Source of the DNA: Megaleporinus macrocephalus
Taxonomy: Eukaryota; Chordata; Actinopteri; Characiformes; Anostomidae
DNA length: 64,000 nucleotides
Assembly (NCBI GenBank): GCA_021613375.1
Contig: CM038717.1
Coordinates: forward strand, 44,103,531-44,167,530
Direction of reading: 5' to 3'
In this document: positions 11,325 through 23,897 of the stretch, one piece after another
Position numbering within the stretch: position 1 is the stretch's first letter
Layout: every line of letters begins with the position of its first letter
Translations under genes and position numbers: made by a program
The notes under the pieces: model-generated
What the model was told of the DNA's origin: nothing
Database searches by the model: none
The model's input: only the letters and a program-made list of their open reading frames with translations

Positions 11325-11610
11325 CAGGGAGAACAGCGTCCCCGGTATTCCCACTCCGGCACTATCAGACACAGCAGTGCTGCTGCTGCAGGAGTGTTCA
11401 AACACCTCCTCAGTGTCACTGCTGGACTGAGAATCGTCCACCAACCAAAACTATCCAGACAGCAGTGTCCTGTGGACGGCGTCCTGTGTCCACTGATGAA
11501 GGACTAGAGGAACACCTACAGCAGCAGATGAGCTACTGTCTCTGACTTTACATCTACAAGGTGGACCAGCAAGTAGTAGGAGTGTCTAATCGAGTGGACA
11601 GTGAGTAGAG
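11325..11610 (+). mobile_element. Diverged otophysan dispersed element (SINE-like)
   Basis: I recognise a widespread otophysan fish repeat by several blocks in the expected order: CAGACACAGCAGTGCTGCTG, a stretch with AACACCTCCTCAGTGTCACT, then CTGAGAATCGTCCACCAACC, ACTGATGAAGGACTAGA, TCTGACTTTACATCTACAAG and GTGGACAGTGAGTAGA. The copy has indels and no open frame. The exact family name and class are from memory and uncertain. A library search would settle them. Confidence 0.72.
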
Positions 11611-12104
11611 ACCCCTGATCTCATCCTTCGGGCTTGACCTTCAAATTCCGACACTAGATGGACGGTGATGGTGGCTGAACAGCGACGGGAGAGCTGAGAA
11701 CATGAGAGCTTAGGGCTGAGAGCTTGGAAGCAGCTGATTGGACAGTAACTACACTTCTCTACGTTCAGAAACGCAGTTCAATCGTAATTCTTTCTGAGTT
11801 CTATTGGCCGGTTTCCAACCAGCACCTCCACCAGCTCTAAGCCTCATTTCCTCCGAGGGTCTCAGGGCTTTAGGTCAGACAGACAGAGAGCGGGAAGGAG
11901 AGGGGAAGGAGGCGAGAGGCCCTCAGCTCCCCGAACAATGAGAAGCCTCTTCCTGACATCCATCTGTGACTTCCTGTTAAAGGAATGCCCCTCCAGCCCT
12001 CGACTGCAACCGCCCACCGAGCACCCCCCCCCAACACACTCACACACCATTAAAGACAGCCAGCTAAAGGAGAACTTAGTGAGATTACTAATGAGCACAG
12101 ATCA
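11611..12104. other. Unassigned sequence
   Basis: No gene recognised. A run of about ten C lies near 12025. Small frames occur on both strands. Confidence 0.4.
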
Positions 12105-12155
12105 ACAAGAGACAGAGAGACAGTCCGAGAAACAGAGACAATGATAGAGAAAAAC

Positions 12156-12186
<31 letters not shown>

Positions 12187-12952
12187 AACAGGGAGACAAA
12201 CAGAGAGAAACAGGAGGAGGCAGAGATACAAAGAGAACCAGAGAGAGAAATACAGAAAGACTGAAAAAATAGGGAGAAACAAAGAAAGACAGAGAAAGAG
12301 AAACAGAGAGAAACAGAGAGAGGGAGAGAGAAATAGAAAAAAAAACAGGGACAGACAGAGAGACAAAAAACTGATGGAGAAATAGAGAGAAACAGGGAAA
12401 GAAAAGGAGACAGAGAGAAACAGGGGGAGACAGAGTTATACAGAGAAACAAAGAGAAACAGGGAGAGAGAGAAACAGAAAATACAGGAACAGAGAGACAA
12501 AGAAACAGAGAAATAGAGAGAAACAGATAGAGACAGAGTTACAATGAGAAACAGAGGGAGATAGGGAGAGAGAGACAGAGACAAAGATAAACTGAGAGAG
12601 AGAAACAGGGATAGAGAGAGACAGATAGAGAAATAGAGAGAAACGGGCAGATATAGAGAGAAACAGATAAATAGAGAGAAACGGGGAGAGATGGAGAGAA
12701 TCAGAGAAAAAGAGATAGAAAGAAAAACATACAGAAATAGAGAGAGACACAAAGAGAAAGAAAAATGTAAATAGAGAGAGACAAAACCCCCAAGAGAGAA
12801 AGGAGAGACAGAGAATAAGAGGAATAGAGACAGAGTGAGAGAACCACACAGAGAGTGGGAGAGAGAGAAACAGAGAGGGAGGGGGGAGAGGAAGAGATGA
12901 CAGATCAAAAAAAGAGACAGAGAATGACGGAAGAGAGACAGGAAGAGAGTGA
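12105..12952. repeat. Purine-rich degenerate microsatellite
   Basis: About 850 bases of GAGAGAAACAGAGAGA-type sequence, with almost no pyrimidines on the plus strand except the C of ACAG. The periodicity is irregular. The minus strand reads as long leucine/serine/phenylalanine frames (up to 287 codons), which are composition artefacts. Confidence 0.9.
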
Positions 12953-13357
12953 TAGGGATCTGCATCAGTAATGAGTCTCAGTCTGATGAGATGCTGAGTT
13001 TCAGGATGGTCAGGAAACGCTCGTCTCCAGACTGGAACGCTCCACAGTTACCAGAGAGGAGTTCGTTACTGTAGCGTAATTATAGCCTGTATATGTGACA
13101 CTGTACGTCTGATAACAGAGATCAGACAGAGAGAAAACAGAGAACTGAGCAGAGATGATTACAGAGTTTCACCCAGTGTTCCAATACAGCTACTAACTCA
13201 GCTAACTGAACACTGTTATTGCAGCCACTGAGCTACTTTAACAATTAGAGGAGGTAACTGAACATAGCTCACGCTAGCTAGCGGTGTTAACTAGTGTAGC
13301 TAATGGTTTAAGCTGGTGGTTTATACAGACTACAGCAGCCTGCCACGTGAGTATTCA
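12953..13357. other. Unassigned single-copy-like sequence
   Basis: No repeat or coding feature recognised. Words such as GCTAGCTAGC and AGCTAACTGAACA recur near 13190-13320. Confidence 0.4.
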
Positions 13358-13578
13358 TGGACCACCACTTCGCACCTGAGCTGTTCTTACTCCTAGATGA
13401 TCCCATTTCACAATAATAGCACTTACAGTCGTCCAGGGCAGCTCTAGCAGAGCAGGGATATCACAAACTGACCTTTGATGAAGCTGGTTTTCCATAACTG
13501 AGTTTTTCAGTATGGGCCTGAAAACACAAACTCAATAACCAGGAGGGGTGTCCACATACTTTTGGCCACAATGTTTAT
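13358..13578 (-). mobile_element. Tc1/mariner-type element fragment (terminal part)
   Basis: The segment follows, in order, blocks I know from a very common fish DNA-transposon family: CCACTTCGCACCTGAGCTG, CAATAATAGCACTTACAGT, GGGCAGCTCTAGCAG, CACAAACTGACCT, and the terminal GGGGTGTCCACATACTTTTG followed by GCCAC. The last is the inverted-repeat end of the element. The transposase lies on the minus strand in such elements. Only a 3' coding remnant is left, it is not open, and the other end is absent, so the copy is inactive. Confidence 0.75.
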
Positions 13579-14094
13579 CTAAACCTGCCATTTACCACAT
13601 TGGTAAAGTGTTGCTTTTTATAATTATTGTTTTGGTTGTCATCGTCAGGTCCCTAAGTGACTCGGTAGGTTCAGAAAAGATAAAGGAACTCCCACAGTCT
13701 CGCTGCTCCTGCTTCTTCATGCTCAGACAAGCTCGCTCCTGCGGTACGACCTGCCAACGAGCCTGCCAAGAGCTCCAAGATGAAATTCATAATTTCTCAC
13801 ATGCACACGCTTCGCTTCTATTAGAGACCATGTCGGCCTGATTCCACACTCATGTTTGGACGACAGCAGTTTGCTTTGGCAGCCGTCGCTCCCAAATATG
13901 TGACCTCCTGCACCGAAACACATACCAGTCAGAAATTATAATACATTCTAGTATCCAATTATTAAAGAACCATTAGTCAGACTTCCAGTTCTGGAAATGC
14001 TTAGAATTCCAGCTTGTCTGTGAGGACTAATATTGCTGTGATTAGACTTCAGTACTGAAGTACTGCTGGGAAGGGGTCAGTTGATGTAGGGGAT
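13579..14094. other. Unassigned sequence
   Basis: Open frames of 97 codons (13548-13841, plus) and 66 codons (minus) overlap each other and resemble nothing I know. AT-rich toward 13930-14090. Confidence 0.4.
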
Positions 14095-14259
14095 TTTAAA
14101 GGTGCAGTGTGTATTTTTTTTTTTCTTCTTCAATATGGTATATCATAGCTGTCCAATGAAGTATCAACAAGTATCCCTAAAATTGTAACTTTACAGAACA
14201 GGCCTAAAACTTACACTGTACCTCCAATGTAAGTCAATGGAACCAGATTCCCAAGCGTC
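14095..14259. repeat. Possible dispersed repeat flanking the 25-bp array
   Basis: The stretch beginning TTAAAGGTGCAGTGTGTAT, with a T run and AAGTCAATGGAACCAGA near its end, looks like a dispersed fish repeat, and the phrase AATGGAACCAGA recurs near 32310. It leads straight into the first AAACGTTTT unit, so the array may have started at its edge. Confidence 0.35.
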
Positions 14260-17200
14260 TCAAACGTTTTAGATCACTACCAGCCAAACGTTTTAAATAC
14301 ACTACCAGCCAAACGTTTTAAATACACTACCAGCCAAACGTTTTAAATACACTACCAGCCAAACGTTTTAGTACACTACCAGCCAAACGTTTTAAATACA
14401 CTACCAGCCAAACGTTTTAAATACACTACCAGCCAAACGTTTTAGATACACTACCAGCCAAACGTTTTAAATAAACTACCAGCCAAACGTTTTAAATACA
14501 CTACCAGTCAAACGTTTTAGATACACTACCAGCCAAACGTTTTAGTACACTACCAGCCAAACGTTTTAGTACACTACCAGCCAAACATTTTAGATACACT
14601 ACCAGCCAAACGTTTTAGATACACTACCAGCCAAACGTTTTAGATACACTACCAGCCAAACGTTTTAGATACACTACCAGCCAAACGTTTTAGTACAATA
14701 CCAGCCAAACGTTTTAGATATACTACCAGTCAAACATTTTAGATACACTACCAGTCAAACGTTTTAGATACACTACCATTCAAACGTTTTAGATACACTA
14801 CCAGTCAAACGTTTCAGTACACTACCAGTCAAACGATTTAGTACACTACCAGTCAAACGTTTTAGTACACTACCAGACAAACGATTTAGTACACTACCAG
14901 TCAAACGTTTTAGATACACTACCAGTCAAACGTTTTAGTACACTACCAGTCAAACGTTTTAGATACACTACCAGTCAAATGTTTTAGATACGCTACCAGT
15001 CAAATGTTTTAGTACACTACCAGTCAAACGTTTTAGTACACTACCAGTCAAACGTTTTAGATACACTACCAGTCAAACGTTTTAGATACACTACCAGCCA
15101 AACGTTTTAGATACACTACCAGTCAAACGTTTTAGTACACTACCAGTCAAACGTTTTAGATACACTACCAGTCAAACGTTTTAGTACACTACCAGCTAAA
15201 CGTTTTAGATACACTACCAGCCAAACGTTTTAGATACACTACCAGCCAAACGTTTTAGATACACTACCAGGCAAACGTTTTAGATACACTACCAGTCAAA
15301 CGTTTTAGATACACTACCAGCCAAACGTTTTAGTACACTACCAGCCAAACGTTTTAGATATACTACCAGTCAAACGTTTTAGACACACTACCAGTCAAAC
15401 GTTTTAGATACGCTACCAGTCAAAGGTATTAGACACGCTACCAGCTAAACATTTTAGATACACTACCAGCCAAACGTTTTAGATATACTACCAGTCAAAC
15501 GTTTTAGATACACTACCAGTCAAACGTTTTAGATACATTACCAGTCAAACGTTTTAGTACAATACCAGCCAAACGTTTTAGATATACTACCAGTCAAACG
15601 TTTTAGATACACTACCACTCAAACGTTTGAGTACACTACCAGCCAAACGTTTTAGATATACTACCAGACAAACGTTTTAGATACACTACCAGCCAAACGT
15701 TTTAGATACACTACCAGCCAAACGTTTTAGTACACTACCAGTCAAACGTTTTAGATACACTACCAGTCAAACGTTTTAGATACACTACCAGTCAAACGTT
15801 TTAGTACACTACCAGTCAAACGTTTTAGATACACTACCAGTCAAACGTTTTAGATACACTACCAGTCAAACGTTTTAGTACACTACCAGTCAAACGTTTT
15901 AGATACACTACCAGTCAAACGTTTTAGATACACTACCAGCCAAACGTTTTAGATACACTACCAGTCAAACGTTTTAGATACACTACCAGCCAACCGTTTT
16001 AGATATACTACCAGTCAAACGTTTTAGACACACTACCAGTCAAACGTTTTAGTACACTACCAGCCAAACGTTTTAGATACACTACCAGCCAAACGTTTTA
16101 GATACACTACCAGCCAAACGTTTTAGATACACTACCAGCCAAACGTTTTAGTACAATACCAGCCAAACGTTTTAGATATACTACCAGTCAAACATTTTAG
16201 ATACACTACCAGTCAAACGTTTTAGATACACTACCATTCAAACGTTTTAGATACACTACCAGTCAAACGTTTCAGTACACTACCAGTCAAACGATTTAGT
16301 TCACTACCAGTCAAACGTTTTAGTACACTACCAGACAAACGATTTAGTACACTACCAGTCAAACGTTTTAGTACACTACCAGGCAAACGTTTTAGATACA
16401 CTACCAGTCAAACGTTTTAGATACACTACCAGCCAAACGTTTTAGTACACTACCAGCCAAACGTTTTAGATATACTACCAGTCAAACGTTTTAGACACAC
16501 TACCAGTCAAACGTTTTAGATACGCTACCAGTCAAAGGTATTAGACACGCTACCAGCTAAACATTTTAGATACACTACCAGCCAAACGTTTTAGATATAC
16601 TACCAGTCAAACGTTTTAGATACACTACCAGTCAAACGTTTTAGATACATTACCAGTCAAACGTTTTAGTACAATACCAGCCAAACGTTTTAGATATACT
16701 ACCAGTCAAACGTTTTAGATACACTACCACTCAAACGTTTGAGTACACTACCAGCCAAACGTTTTAGATATACTACCAGACAAACGTTTTAGATACACTA
16801 CCAGCCAAACGTTTTAGATACACTACCAGCCAAACGTTTTAGTACACTACCAGTCAAACGTTTTAGATACACTACCAGTCAAACGTTTTAGATACACTAC
16901 CAGTCAAACGTTTTAGTACACTACCAGTCAAACGTTTTAGATACACTACCAGTCAAACGTTTTAGATACACTACCAGTCAAACGTTTTAGTACACTACCA
17001 GTCAAACGTTTTAGATACACTACCAGTCAAACGTTTTAGATACACTACCAGCCAAACGTTTTAGATACACTACCAGCCAACCGTTTTAGATATACTACCA
17101 GTCAAACGTTTTAGACACACTACCAGTCAAACGTTTTAGTACACTACCAGCTAAACGTTTTAGATACACTACCAGCCAAACGTTTTAGATACACTACCAG

Positions 17201-19507
17201 CCAAACGTTTTAGATACACTACCAGTCAAACGTTTTAGATACACTACCAGTCAAACGTTTTAGTACACTACCAGCCAAACGTTTTAGATATACTACCAGT
17301 CAAACGTTTTAGACACACTACCAGTCAAACGTTTTAGATACGCTACCAGTCAAAGGTTTTAGACACACTACCAGCTAAACATTTTAGATACACTACCAGC
17401 CAAACGTTTTAGACACACTACCAGTCAAACGTTTTAGATACATTACCAGTCAAACGTTTTAGTACAATACCAGCCAAACGTTTTAGATATACTACCAGTC
17501 AAACGTTTTAGATACACTACCACTCAAACGTTTTAGTACACTACCAGTCAAACGTTTTAGTACAATACCAGCCAAACGTTTTAGATATACTACCAGTCAA
17601 ACGTTTTAGATACACTACCAGTCAAACGTTTTAGATCACTACCAGTCAAACGTTTTAATACACTACCAGCCAAACATTTTAGATACACTACCAGACAAAC
17701 GTTTTAGTACACTACCAGACAAACGTTTTAGATACACTACCAGACAAACGTTTCAGATATACTACCAGCCAAACGTTTTAGATACACTACCAGCCAAACG
17801 TTTTAGATACACTACCAGTCAAACGTTTTAGATACACTACCAGTCAAACGTTTTAGTACACTACCAGCCAAACGTTTTAGATACACTACCAGACAAACGT
17901 TTTAGTACTCTACCAGTCAAACGTTTTAGTACACTACCAGCCAAACGTTTTAGTACACTACCAGCCAAACGTTTTAGTACACTACCAGTCAAACGTTTTA
18001 GTACACTACCAGCCAAACGTTTTAGTACACTACCAGTCAAACGTTTTAGTACACTACCAGCCAAACGTTTTAGTACACTACCAGCCAAACGTTTTAGTAC
18101 TCTACCAGTCAAACGTTTTAGTACACTACCAGCCAAACGTTTTAGTACTCTACCAGTCAAACGTTTTAGTACACTACCAGCCAAACGTTTTAGTAACACT
18201 ACCAGTCAAACGTTTTAGTACACTACCAGTCAAACGTTTTAGTAACACTACCAGCCAAACGTTTTAGTAACACTACCAGTCAAACGTTTTAGTACTCTAC
18301 CAGTCAAATGTTTTAGTACACTATCAGCCAAACGTTTTAGTACACTACCAGTCAAACAATTTAGTAACACTACCAGTCAAACGTTTTAGTACACTACCAG
18401 TCAAACGTTTTAGTACACTACCAGTTAAACGTTTTAGTACTCTACCAGTCAAACGTTTTAGTACACTACCAGTTAAACGTTTTAGTACTCTACCAGTCAA
18501 ACGTTTTAGTACACTACCAGTTAAACATTTTAGTACACTACCACCCAAACGTTTTAGTACTCTACCAGTCAAACGTTTTAGTACACTACCACCCAAACGT
18601 TTTAGTACTCTACCAGTCAAACGTTTTAGTACTCTACCAGTCAAACGTTTTAGTACACTACCAGTTAAACGTTTTAGTACACTACCAGTCAAACGTTTTA
18701 GTACACTACCAGTCAAACGTTTTAGTAACACTACCAGCCAAACGTTTTAGTACTCTACCAGTCAAACGTTTTAGTACACTACCAGTTAAACGTTTTAGTA
18801 CACTACCACCCAAACGTTTTAGTACTCTACCAGTCAAACGTTTTAGTACTCTACCAGTCAAACGTTTTAGTACACTACCAGTTAAACGTTTTAGTACACT
18901 ACCAGTCAAACGTTTTAGTACACTACCAGTCAAACGTTTTAGTAACACTACCAGCCAAACGTTTTAGTACTCTACCAGTCAAACGTTTTAGTACACTACC
19001 AGTTAAACGTTTTAGTACTCTACCAGTCAAACGTTTTAGTACACTACCAGTTAAACGTTTTAGTACACTACCAGTCAAACGTTTTAGTACACTACCAGTC
19101 AAACGTTTTAGTAACACTACCAGCCAAACATTTTAGTAACACTACCAGTCAAACGTTTTAGTACACTACCAGTTAAACGTTTTAGTACACTACCAGTCAA
19201 ACGTTTTAGTACACTACCAGTCAAACGTTTTAGTAACACTACCAGCCAAACGTTTTAGTAACACTACCAGTCAAACGTTTTAGATACACTACCAGTCAAA
19301 CGTTTTAGTACACTACCAGCCAAACGTTTTAGTACACTACCAGTCAAACGTTTTAGTAACACTACCAGTCAAACGTTTTAGATACACTACCAGCCAAACG
19401 TTTTAGTGCACTACCAGTTAAACGTTTTAGTACACTACCAGTCAAACGGTTTAGTACACTACCAGTCAAACGTTTTAGTACACTACCAGCCAAACGTTTT
19501 AGTACAC
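14260..19507. repeat. 24/25-bp minisatellite, about 210 copies
   Basis: The unit is CCAGTCAAACGTTTTAGATA plus CACTA (25 bp), or CCAGTCAAACGTTTTAGTAC plus ACTA (24 bp). Other variants have GTAACACTA, GATATACTA or GTACAATA. Every unit holds the palindrome AAACGTTT with one CpG. From about 17870 to 19500 the 24-bp form dominates, so minus-strand frames reading an 8-residue VLKRLTGS repeat open up. They are not genes. Long blocks recur: the GTACAATA marker at 14693 and 16151, and the CAAAGGTATT marker at 15421 and 16533, with a related form at 17351. Confidence 0.97.
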
Positions 19508-20190
19508 ATCCTAAAATTGCAGCTACATCACACGGCTGAACTCTGGGCTGCAGTATTGAGGTGCGTGAACAGAGCCGGCGAGGGTCCATTGAGGAGTTTG
19601 GTGATCGATTCAGGGCTTTACTGAGCTTGCCCATGAAAATGACAGTGTTATGCGGAGTGAGGGTACGATAAGGTCACGGCTCAACCCGCTAGAAAGAGGC
19701 TGAAACTACTGTTTTAAAGTAAGTCGTATTCACAGACGCACTGTAGCACGCCAGCTGCAGTACGACTTCAATTCATCACATCTGCATCAGTTCAGTGAAG
19801 CGAGAAGGTCTGAGGCTCATTGGTCTTCCAGGTTTGATAGTTTAGGCCAACTTTCCATTTTTACCGCATCCCAAAACACAGTGTTTTGTTAGAACACGCT
19901 GACTCGATTCCAGGAAGATCAAACCAGTTCTTACAAGAAACGCTCGTTTTTTTTTAATCCAGATCGCCACAAAAAAGGAGAACCAGGGAACCACATATGA
20001 ATAAGATTGGATAAATATGGAGCCGAATAAAGGATTAGCTTAGTTCATCTAAATTACTGGTCGAGTCTGTATCCCTAATAAGTTACCTTGCATTTGTTTG
20101 GCTCAGTATTAGAACTGTGTAGTGTCTCTTTCAATAAACCCTGGTATGAGGTATTACTGGCTGTTTTAGGCAGACTGTTGTCAATAACAC
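19508..20190. other. Unassigned single-copy-like sequence
   Basis: Follows the 25-bp array. No gene recognised, and several stops occur in all frames. Contains a run of nine T near 19950. Confidence 0.45.

Positions 20191-20235
<45 letters not shown>
20191..20235. repeat. AAT trinucleotide microsatellite
   Basis: About 15 uninterrupted AAT units. Confidence 0.97.
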
Positions 20236-20317
20236 TAATGACATTAGATTAAACTAAACTAGCAGCAAGATGTGACGTCCTATGGTGCCTTCAGGTATGT
20301 GGTGACATGTCAGGGCT

Positions 20318-20690
20318 CGGGGTTGGACAATGTCCTTGAAAGCATACAGGGATGTGATAATGTCCTCAGGAGCATGGAGGCATATAACGACTTACTTGGG
20401 AGCATAAAGGGATATGATGATGTCCTCAGGATCATACAGGGATGTGAAGACATCCTCAGGAGCATAGAGGGATGTCATGGCATCCTAAGGGGCATACAGG
20501 GAGGTGACGACTTACTAGGGGGCATAAAGGGATATGGCAACGTCCTCTGGGGCATATAGGGATGTAAATATGTACTTGGGAGTATTCAGGGATGTAAAGA
20601 TGTCCTCAGGAGCATACAAGGATTTGAAGTCATTCTAAGGAGCATAAAGAGGTATAATGACGACCTCCGGGGTATATAGGTATATCCAAT
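20318..20690. repeat. 30-bp degenerate minisatellite, about 12 copies
   Basis: The word CATACAGGGATGTGA and its relatives recur every 30 bases (20344, 20374, 20404 and so on), joined by TGTCCTCAGGAG or CTTACTTGGGAG. Divergence among copies is high, so the array is older than its neighbours. The 95-codon frame at 20272-20559 is a 10-residue repeat product. Confidence 0.85.
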
Positions 20691-20699
20691 TCTCTTTAT

Positions 20700-22905
20700 A
20701 TCTATCTAATCTTTATTACAGCACCTTTTTTTTCTCTGACTCGCTTTACTCTCTGACTCTCCATTCCTGCCTCAACAGTCGCTCTTCACCTCCGCTTCTC
20801 TTTATTACAGAAACTTATTCTTCCTCTGACTCACTTTACTCTCCGACTTTCCATTCCTGCCTCAACAGTCGCTCTTCACCTCCACTTCTCTTTATTACAG
20901 CACCTTATTCTTCCTCTGACTCACTTTACTCTCCGACTCTCCATTCCTGCCTCAACAGTCGCTCTTCACCACTTCTCTTTATTACAGCACCTTATTCTTT
21001 CTCTGACTCGCTTTACTCTCCGACTCTCCATTCCTGCCTCAACAGTCGCTCTTCACCTCCACTTCTCTTTATTACAGCACCTTATTCTTTCTCTGACTCG
21101 CTTTACTCTCCGACTCTCCATTCCTGCCTCAACAGTCGCTCTTCACCTCCACTTCTCTTTATTACAGAAACTTATTCTTTCTCTGACTCACTTTACTCTC
21201 CGACTCTCCATTCCTGCCTCAACAGTCGCTCTTCACCTCCGCTTCTCTTTATTACAGCACCTTATTCTTTCTCTGACTCGCTTTACTCTCCGACTCTCCA
21301 TTCCTGCCTCAACAGTCGCTCTTCACCTCCACTACTCTTTATTACAGCACCTTATTCTTTCTCTGACTCACTTTACTCTCCGACTCTCCATTCCTGCCTC
21401 AACAGTCGCTCTTCACCTCCACTTCTCTTTATTACAGTACATTATTCTTCCTCTGACTTGCTTTACTCTCTGACTCTCCATTCCTGCCTCAACAGTCGCT
21501 CTTCACCTCCACTACTCTTTATTACAGCACCTTATTCTTTCTCTGACTCGCTTTACTCTTTGACTCTCCATTCCTGCCTCAACAGTCGCTCTTCACCTCC
21601 ACTTCTCGTTATTACAGTAAACTATTCTTCCTCTGACTTGCTTTACTCTCTGACTCTCCATTCCTGCCTCAACAGTCGCTCTTCACCTCCACTTCTCTTT
21701 ATTACAGTACATTATTCTTCCTCTGACTTGCTTTACTCTCTGACTCTCCATTCCTGCCTCAACAGTCGCTCTTCACCTCCACTTCTCTTTATTACAGCAC
21801 CTTATTCTTTCTCTGACTCGCTTTACTCTCCGACTCTCCATTCCTGCCTCAACAGTCGCTCTTCATCTCCGCTTCTCTTTATTACAGCACCTTATTCTTT
21901 CTCTGACTCACTTTACTCTCCGACTCTCCATTCCTGCCTCAACAGTCGCTCTTCACCTCCACTTCTCTTTATTACAGTACATTATTCTTCCTCTGACTTG
22001 CTTTACTCTCTGACTCTCCATTCCTGCCTCAACAGTCGCTCTTCACCTCCACTACTCTTTATTACAGCACCTTATTCTTTCTCTGACTCGCTTTACTCTT
22101 TGACTCTCCATTCCTGCCTCAACAGTCGCTCTTCACCTCCACTTCTCGTTATTACAGTAAACTATTCTTCCTCTGACTTGCTTTACTCTCTGACTCTCCA
22201 TTCCTGCCTCAACAGTCGCTCTTCACCTCCACTTCTCTTTATTACAGTACATTATTCTTCCTCTGACTTGCTTTACTCTCTGACTCTCCATTCCTGCCTC
22301 AACAGTCGCTCTTCACCTCCACTTCTCTTTATTACAGCACCTTATTCTTTCTCTGACTCGCTTTACTCTCCGACTCTCCATTCCTGCCTCAACAGTCGCT
22401 CTTCATCTCCACTTCTCTTTATTACAGCACCTTATTCTTTCTCTGACTCACTTTACTCTCCGACTCTCCATTCCTGCCTCAACAGTCGCTCTTCACCTCC
22501 ACTTCTCTTTATTACAGAAACTTATTCTTTCTCTGACTCACTTTACTCTCCATTCCTGCCTCAACAGTCGCTCTTCACCTCCGCTTCTCTTTATTACAGC
22601 ACCTTATTCTTTCTCTGACTCACTTTACTCTCTGACTCTCCATTCCTGCCTCAACAGTTGCTCTTCACCTCCACTTCTCTTTATTACAGCACCTTATTCT
22701 TCCTCTGACTCGCTTTACTCTCCGACTCTCCATTCCTGCCTCAACAGTCGCTCTTCACCTCCGCTTCTCTTTATTACAGCACCTTATTCTTTCTCTGACT
22801 CGCTTTACTCTCCGACTCTCCATTCCTGCCTCAACAGTTGCTCTTCACCTCCACTTCTCTTTATTACAGAAACTTATTCTTTCTCTGACTCGCTTTTCAG
22901 TTCTC
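20700..22905. repeat. 90-bp satellite-like array, about 24 copies
   Basis: The unit runs CTCTGACTCGCTTTACTCTC, CGACTCTCCATTCCTGCCTC, AACAGTCGCTCTTCACCTCC, ACTTCTCTTTATTACAGCAC, CTTATTCTTT. Ninety bases equal 30 codons, so one plus frame stays open for 653 codons (20657-22618). It is lost after a 15-base deletion near 22545, which removes part of one unit. Segment 21361-21900 is repeated as 21901-22440 with one mismatch seen, a six-unit duplication. Each unit has a pyrimidine tract ending in TTTATTACAG, which matches a 3' splice acceptor. No non-repeat coding sequence is attached. Confidence 0.95.
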
Positions 22906-23330
22906 TAGAACCTGCTTGCACCACTACTTATATTCAGTCAGTTGTCTAGAACCTGTCTACACTACATTATCTAGAACAGGGGCCACTAATTCAAAGTCAG
23001 TGTCTAGAACCTTCTTAAACTCATTCACACAGTGGTTGTCTAGAACTGGCTTACACTACTACTGTTCACACTCCATTATCTAGAACTTGCTTTCATAGCT
23101 ACGCATATTCATAACCAGTTATCTAGAACCTGCTTGCATGGCTACTTTTATTCAGCATGTTATCTAGAACATACATACTTGGCCACTCATCATAATCAGC
23201 ATCTAGAACATGCTCATACTACCACTTATATTTACACTCAGATATCTAGATCCTATCACTCATATTCACACTCAGTTATGTAGAACCTGTCTCTCATATT
23301 TACAGTCAGTGATGTATCTAGAACCTCCCT
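22906..23330. repeat. Degenerate repeat around TCTAGAAC, about 11 copies
   Basis: TCTAGAACCTGCTT or similar recurs at irregular intervals of about 35-50 bases, with ACTACTTATATTCA-type linkers. It starts immediately at the end of the 90-bp array. The shared TCTAGAA word recalls the 29-bp family at 54-61 kb, but the linkers differ. Confidence 0.75.
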
Positions 23331-23814
23331 TTTCCCTGTTCAAACAAAAACAAGAGCATCACAACCCCAAGTTTAAATACAACGAGCCTCCCTGCAAACC
23401 CAGTTACATCGTGTGATAACGTTATCTGATAACATTGTGGGAACGTAGCAACAACATTGTCAGTACATTTACACAACCTACTAGAATCCTCAATACGTTC
23501 CATTATACCTGCTTGGAACTTTTTGATTCTAACACTATAAAACACAGTTGTTTAGTAGTTACGTTGTGACAACATTGTGACAACGTTGTGACAACAACAT
23601 AAACAGCATCACCTGGTAGTGACATAGTAAGAAGGTGGTACTGTGTGTTTGGTGGGCGTTGTGTGGGTCTGAGGGTCCCACTGTGTAGATCCTGTAACAG
23701 CGTCCAGCTGAGCTGTCTGATCTATCACGTTCAGCTCTGGATCATAATGACTTTGATCTTTACTCTTTGATATTGCAATAAAGACCAATGTGTTTAATTA
23801 ATTCAGCGTGTGAA
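23331..23814. other. Unassigned; contains short ACGTTGTGACA repeats
   Basis: Bases 23410-23600 contain words such as ACATTGTGGGAACG and, at 23560-23600, three or four tandem copies of ACGTTGTGACA. I have the impression of a dispersed fish repeat but cannot name it. Confidence 0.4.
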
Positions 23815-23897
23815 GCATGTGCTCTCTCTTTCTTTCTCCCCCGTTCTCTTTCCCTCCCTCCCTTTCTCTCTCTCTCTCCCTCCCTCTCTCTCTCTCA
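23815..23897. repeat. CT-rich low-complexity tract
   Basis: About 80 bases of almost pure pyrimidine on the plus strand. Confidence 0.9.

Noticed and set aside
12102..12965. 287-codon minus-strand frame rich in Leu, Ser and Phe
   Set aside because: Low-complexity purine/pyrimidine tract read as codons. Several frames are open at once.
14260..19507. CRISPR-like regular repeats
   Set aside because: Units are directly adjacent with no unique spacers, and the DNA is vertebrate.
20657..22618. 653-codon open frame of 30-residue repeats
   Set aside because: Explained by the 90-bp period without stops. No conserved start context or non-repeat domain, and the frame is lost by a 15-base deletion near 22545.
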